A program made the position numbers and the translations under genes. A DNA stretch of 7,426 nt from an uncultured Lachnospiraceae bacterium (GTDB lineage Bacteria > Bacillota > Clostridia > Lachnospirales > Lachnospiraceae): positions 1 through 7,426 of the forward strand of contig CAMOQY010000067.1 of NCBI GenBank assembly GCA_946623295.1, written 5' to 3'. The notes under the pieces are model-generated. The model ran no database searches. It was given only the letters and a program-made list of their open reading frames with translations, and was not told the origin of the DNA. Positions 5,922 to 7,426 of this stretch are shown here, piece after piece. Every line of letters starts with the position of its first letter. The stretch's first letter is position 1.

Positions 5922-7426
5922 AGTTTCTGGCGAACTCAGAAAGTCTGAGCCCGGGGTTTCGCTCGAGAACCATGCCTACGCTCCAGCTGTTTATAAATAG
6001 CAGCAGCGGGCGGTCACGCAGATCCTTGATACGCTTCATATCAGATGTGCCGTTTATCTTTTCGATGTCTATATCCCTGTTTTCTATCCAGCGGATATGC
6101 TCATACGGCAGCTGTTCAAGCTTTACTTCGACGTTGTATTCACTGCGGAGGCGGTATGTGAGGACCTCAAACTGAAGCACGCCCACTACTCCCACGATGA
6201 TCTCTTCCATACCTGTATTAAATTCCTGGAAGATCTGGATGGCGCCCTCCTGAGCTATCTGGCTGATGCCCTTGATAAACTGCTTGCGCTTCATCGTATC
6301 GATCTGGCGCACCCTCGCGAAATGCTCCGGCGCGAATGTCGGTATGCCCTCAAAGGCAAATTTCTCGCTGCCCGCGCATAGCGTATCGCCTATGGAAAAA
6401 ATACCCGGATCAAAGACGCCTATGATATCACCGGCGTAGGCCTCGCTGACTATGGTACGCTCATCCGCCATCATCGAGGTGGACTGGTTGAGACGTATTT
6501 TCTTGCCGCCCTGGATATGGTTGACCTCCATCCCGGCCTCGTACTTGCCCGAGCAGATGCGCATAAAGGCTATCCTGTCGCGGTGCGCCTTGTTCATATT
6601 TGCCTGGATCTTGAAAACGAAGGCCGAAAAAGGCTCCTCTACGGGATCGATCATGCCGCGGTCGGACATGCGCGGAGCGGGAGTCTCGCTCATAGCGAGG
6701 AAATGACGCAGAAAGGTCTCTACGCCGAAATTGGTCAGCGCGGAGCCAAAAAATACGGGGCTCAGCTTTCCGGAGTGGACCAGATCCATATCGAGCTGCT
6801 CTCCGGCTCCGTCCAGAAGCTCGATATCGTCTCTGAGTCTTCCCATAAAATCAGCGCCGATCCTGCGCTCTGTCTCCGGATCTTCCGGATCGAGAGTATT
6901 GGTTGCGATCTCACGGGATCCCGCGCCCTCGGCGATAAATGTAGTGATCTTTTTAATATCTCTCTCGTATACGCCCTTAAAGCTCTTTCCCGAGCCTATA
7001 GGCCAATTTACGGGGCAGGTATCTATCCCGAGCACATCCTCGATGTCGCTCATAAGCTCAAACGGATCGCGGGCCTCGCGGTCAAGCTTGTTTATAAAAG
7101 TAAAAATAGGGATATGACGCATCATACAGACCTTAAAGAGCTTGATCGTCTGAGCCTCAACGCCCTTTGATGCATCGATGACCATGACTGCGCAGTCGGC
7201 GGCCATAAGCGTACGATAGGTGTCCTCCGAGAAATCCTGATGTCCCGGAGTATCGAGTATATTTATACAGAAGCCTTTATAGTTAAACTGGAGCACCGAC
7301 GATGTGACCGATATACCGCGCTCTTTTTCTATCTCCATCCAGTCGGATACGGCGTGCCTTGCGCCTTTTCGGCCCTTTACGGTACCGGCGAGATTGATCG
7401 CGCCGCCGTACAGCAGAAACTTTTCC
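5920..7426 (-). CDS. prfC: Peptide chain release factor 3 (RF3), N-terminus cut off by window edge
   Basis: RF3 is a translational GTPase that removes RF1/RF2 from the ribosome after peptide release. The frame is open to the right edge, so the methionine at 7338 is internal, not a start. The 29 codons before it read EKFLLYGGAINLAGTVKGRK...VSDWM, the usual RF3 sequence just after the P-loop. In all 501 residues are visible; compared with about 530 in E. coli RF3, roughly 30 to 40 are missing, including the P-loop and the real start. Visible parts are the switch I region (ERGISVTSSV), G3 motif DTPGH (visible residues 58-62), G4 NKLD (112-115), WPIGSGKSFKGVY, the second beta-barrel domain, and the RF3-specific C-terminal domain with QLPYEHIRWIE. 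EF-G-like proteins are the alternative, but WPIG, SDWMEIE and the C-terminal domain point to RF3. It heads the visible part of the prfC-nrdR-yqeG-phosphatase cluster. Confidence 0.95.
   Translation of the reverse strand, partial: EKFLLYGGAINLAGTVKGRKGARHAVSDWMEIEKERGISVTSSVLQFNYKGFCINILDTPGHQDFSEDTYRTLMAADCAVMVIDASKGVEAQTIKLFKVCMMRHIPIFTFINKLDREARDPFELMSDIEDVLGIDTCPVNWPIGSGKSFKGVYERDIKKITTFIAEGAGSREIATNTLDPEDPETERRIGADFMGRLRDDIELLDGAGEQLDMDLVHSGKLSPVFFGSALTNFGVETFLRHFLAMSETPAPRMSDRGMIDPVEEPFSAFVFKIQANMNKAHRDRIAFMRICSGKYEAGMEVNHIQGGKKIRLNQSTSMMADERTIVSEAYAGDIIGVFDPGIFSIGDTLCAGSEKFAFEGIPTFAPEHFARVRQIDTMKRKQFIKGISQIAQEGAIQIFQEFNTGMEEIIVGVVGVLQFEVLTYRLRSEYNVEVKLEQLPYEHIRWIENRDIDIEKINGTSDMKRIKDLRDRPLLLFINSWSVGMVLERNPGLRLSEFARN

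Noticed and set aside
7336..7338. ATG at 7338 as the start of the release factor gene
   Set aside because: The frame continues upstream to the edge with typical RF3 sequence (EKFLLYGGAINLAGTVKGRK), so this methionine is internal.
1..7426. A defence island, biosynthetic cluster, mobile element or CRISPR array
   Set aside because: All seven genes are recognisable housekeeping or signalling genes on one strand; no transposase, integrase, direct-repeat array, tRNA-associated site or evident compositional break was found.

Overview
The window carries seven protein-coding genes, all on the minus strand and almost gap-free. It reads as ordinary core genome of a Firmicutes/Clostridia bacterium. Lachnospiraceae or a relative is my guess, from the gene repertoire (NrdR, a YqeG-type HAD phosphatase, a 185-residue EF-P, a LytS-type membrane domain on a SpoIIE phosphatase) and strong AAGGAGG-type ribosome binding sites. 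By eye the G+C content is close to or slightly above one half. I see no mobile element, CRISPR array, tRNA or rRNA.

In the direction of transcription (right to left): a release factor 3 gene (prfC) enters from the right edge without its first few dozen codons. It is followed after 12 bases by nrdR, then by a yqeG-like HAD phosphatase gene that overlaps nrdR by an ATGA, then by a long gene for a membrane-anchored SpoIIE/RsbU-type phosphatase that abuts yqeG. These four look like one transcription unit. A gap of 114 bases then holds an imperfect inverted repeat and a plausible housekeeping promoter for efp (elongation factor P). efp ends at a strong hairpin that looks like an intrinsic terminator. 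After it come an M18-family aminopeptidase gene with a perfect ribosome binding site and, 14 bases further on, the first 118 codons of a glutamine-dependent NAD+ synthetase gene that leaves at the left edge.

Functionally, two translation factors (RF3 for termination and ribosome recycling, EF-P for proline-stretch stalling) flank a ribonucleotide reductase repressor, a HAD phosphatase and a signalling phosphatase; the peptidase and NAD synthetase are metabolic housekeeping. The most notable protein is the 809-811 residue phosphatase, which joins a LytS-like multi-pass membrane sensor, a large extracytoplasmic region, a HAMP linker and a PP2C/SpoIIE catalytic domain. Nothing here convincingly amounts to an undescribed multi-gene system; the points worth a second look are that architecture, its position between yqeG and efp, and an unexpected sequence at the truncated end of the NAD synthetase.
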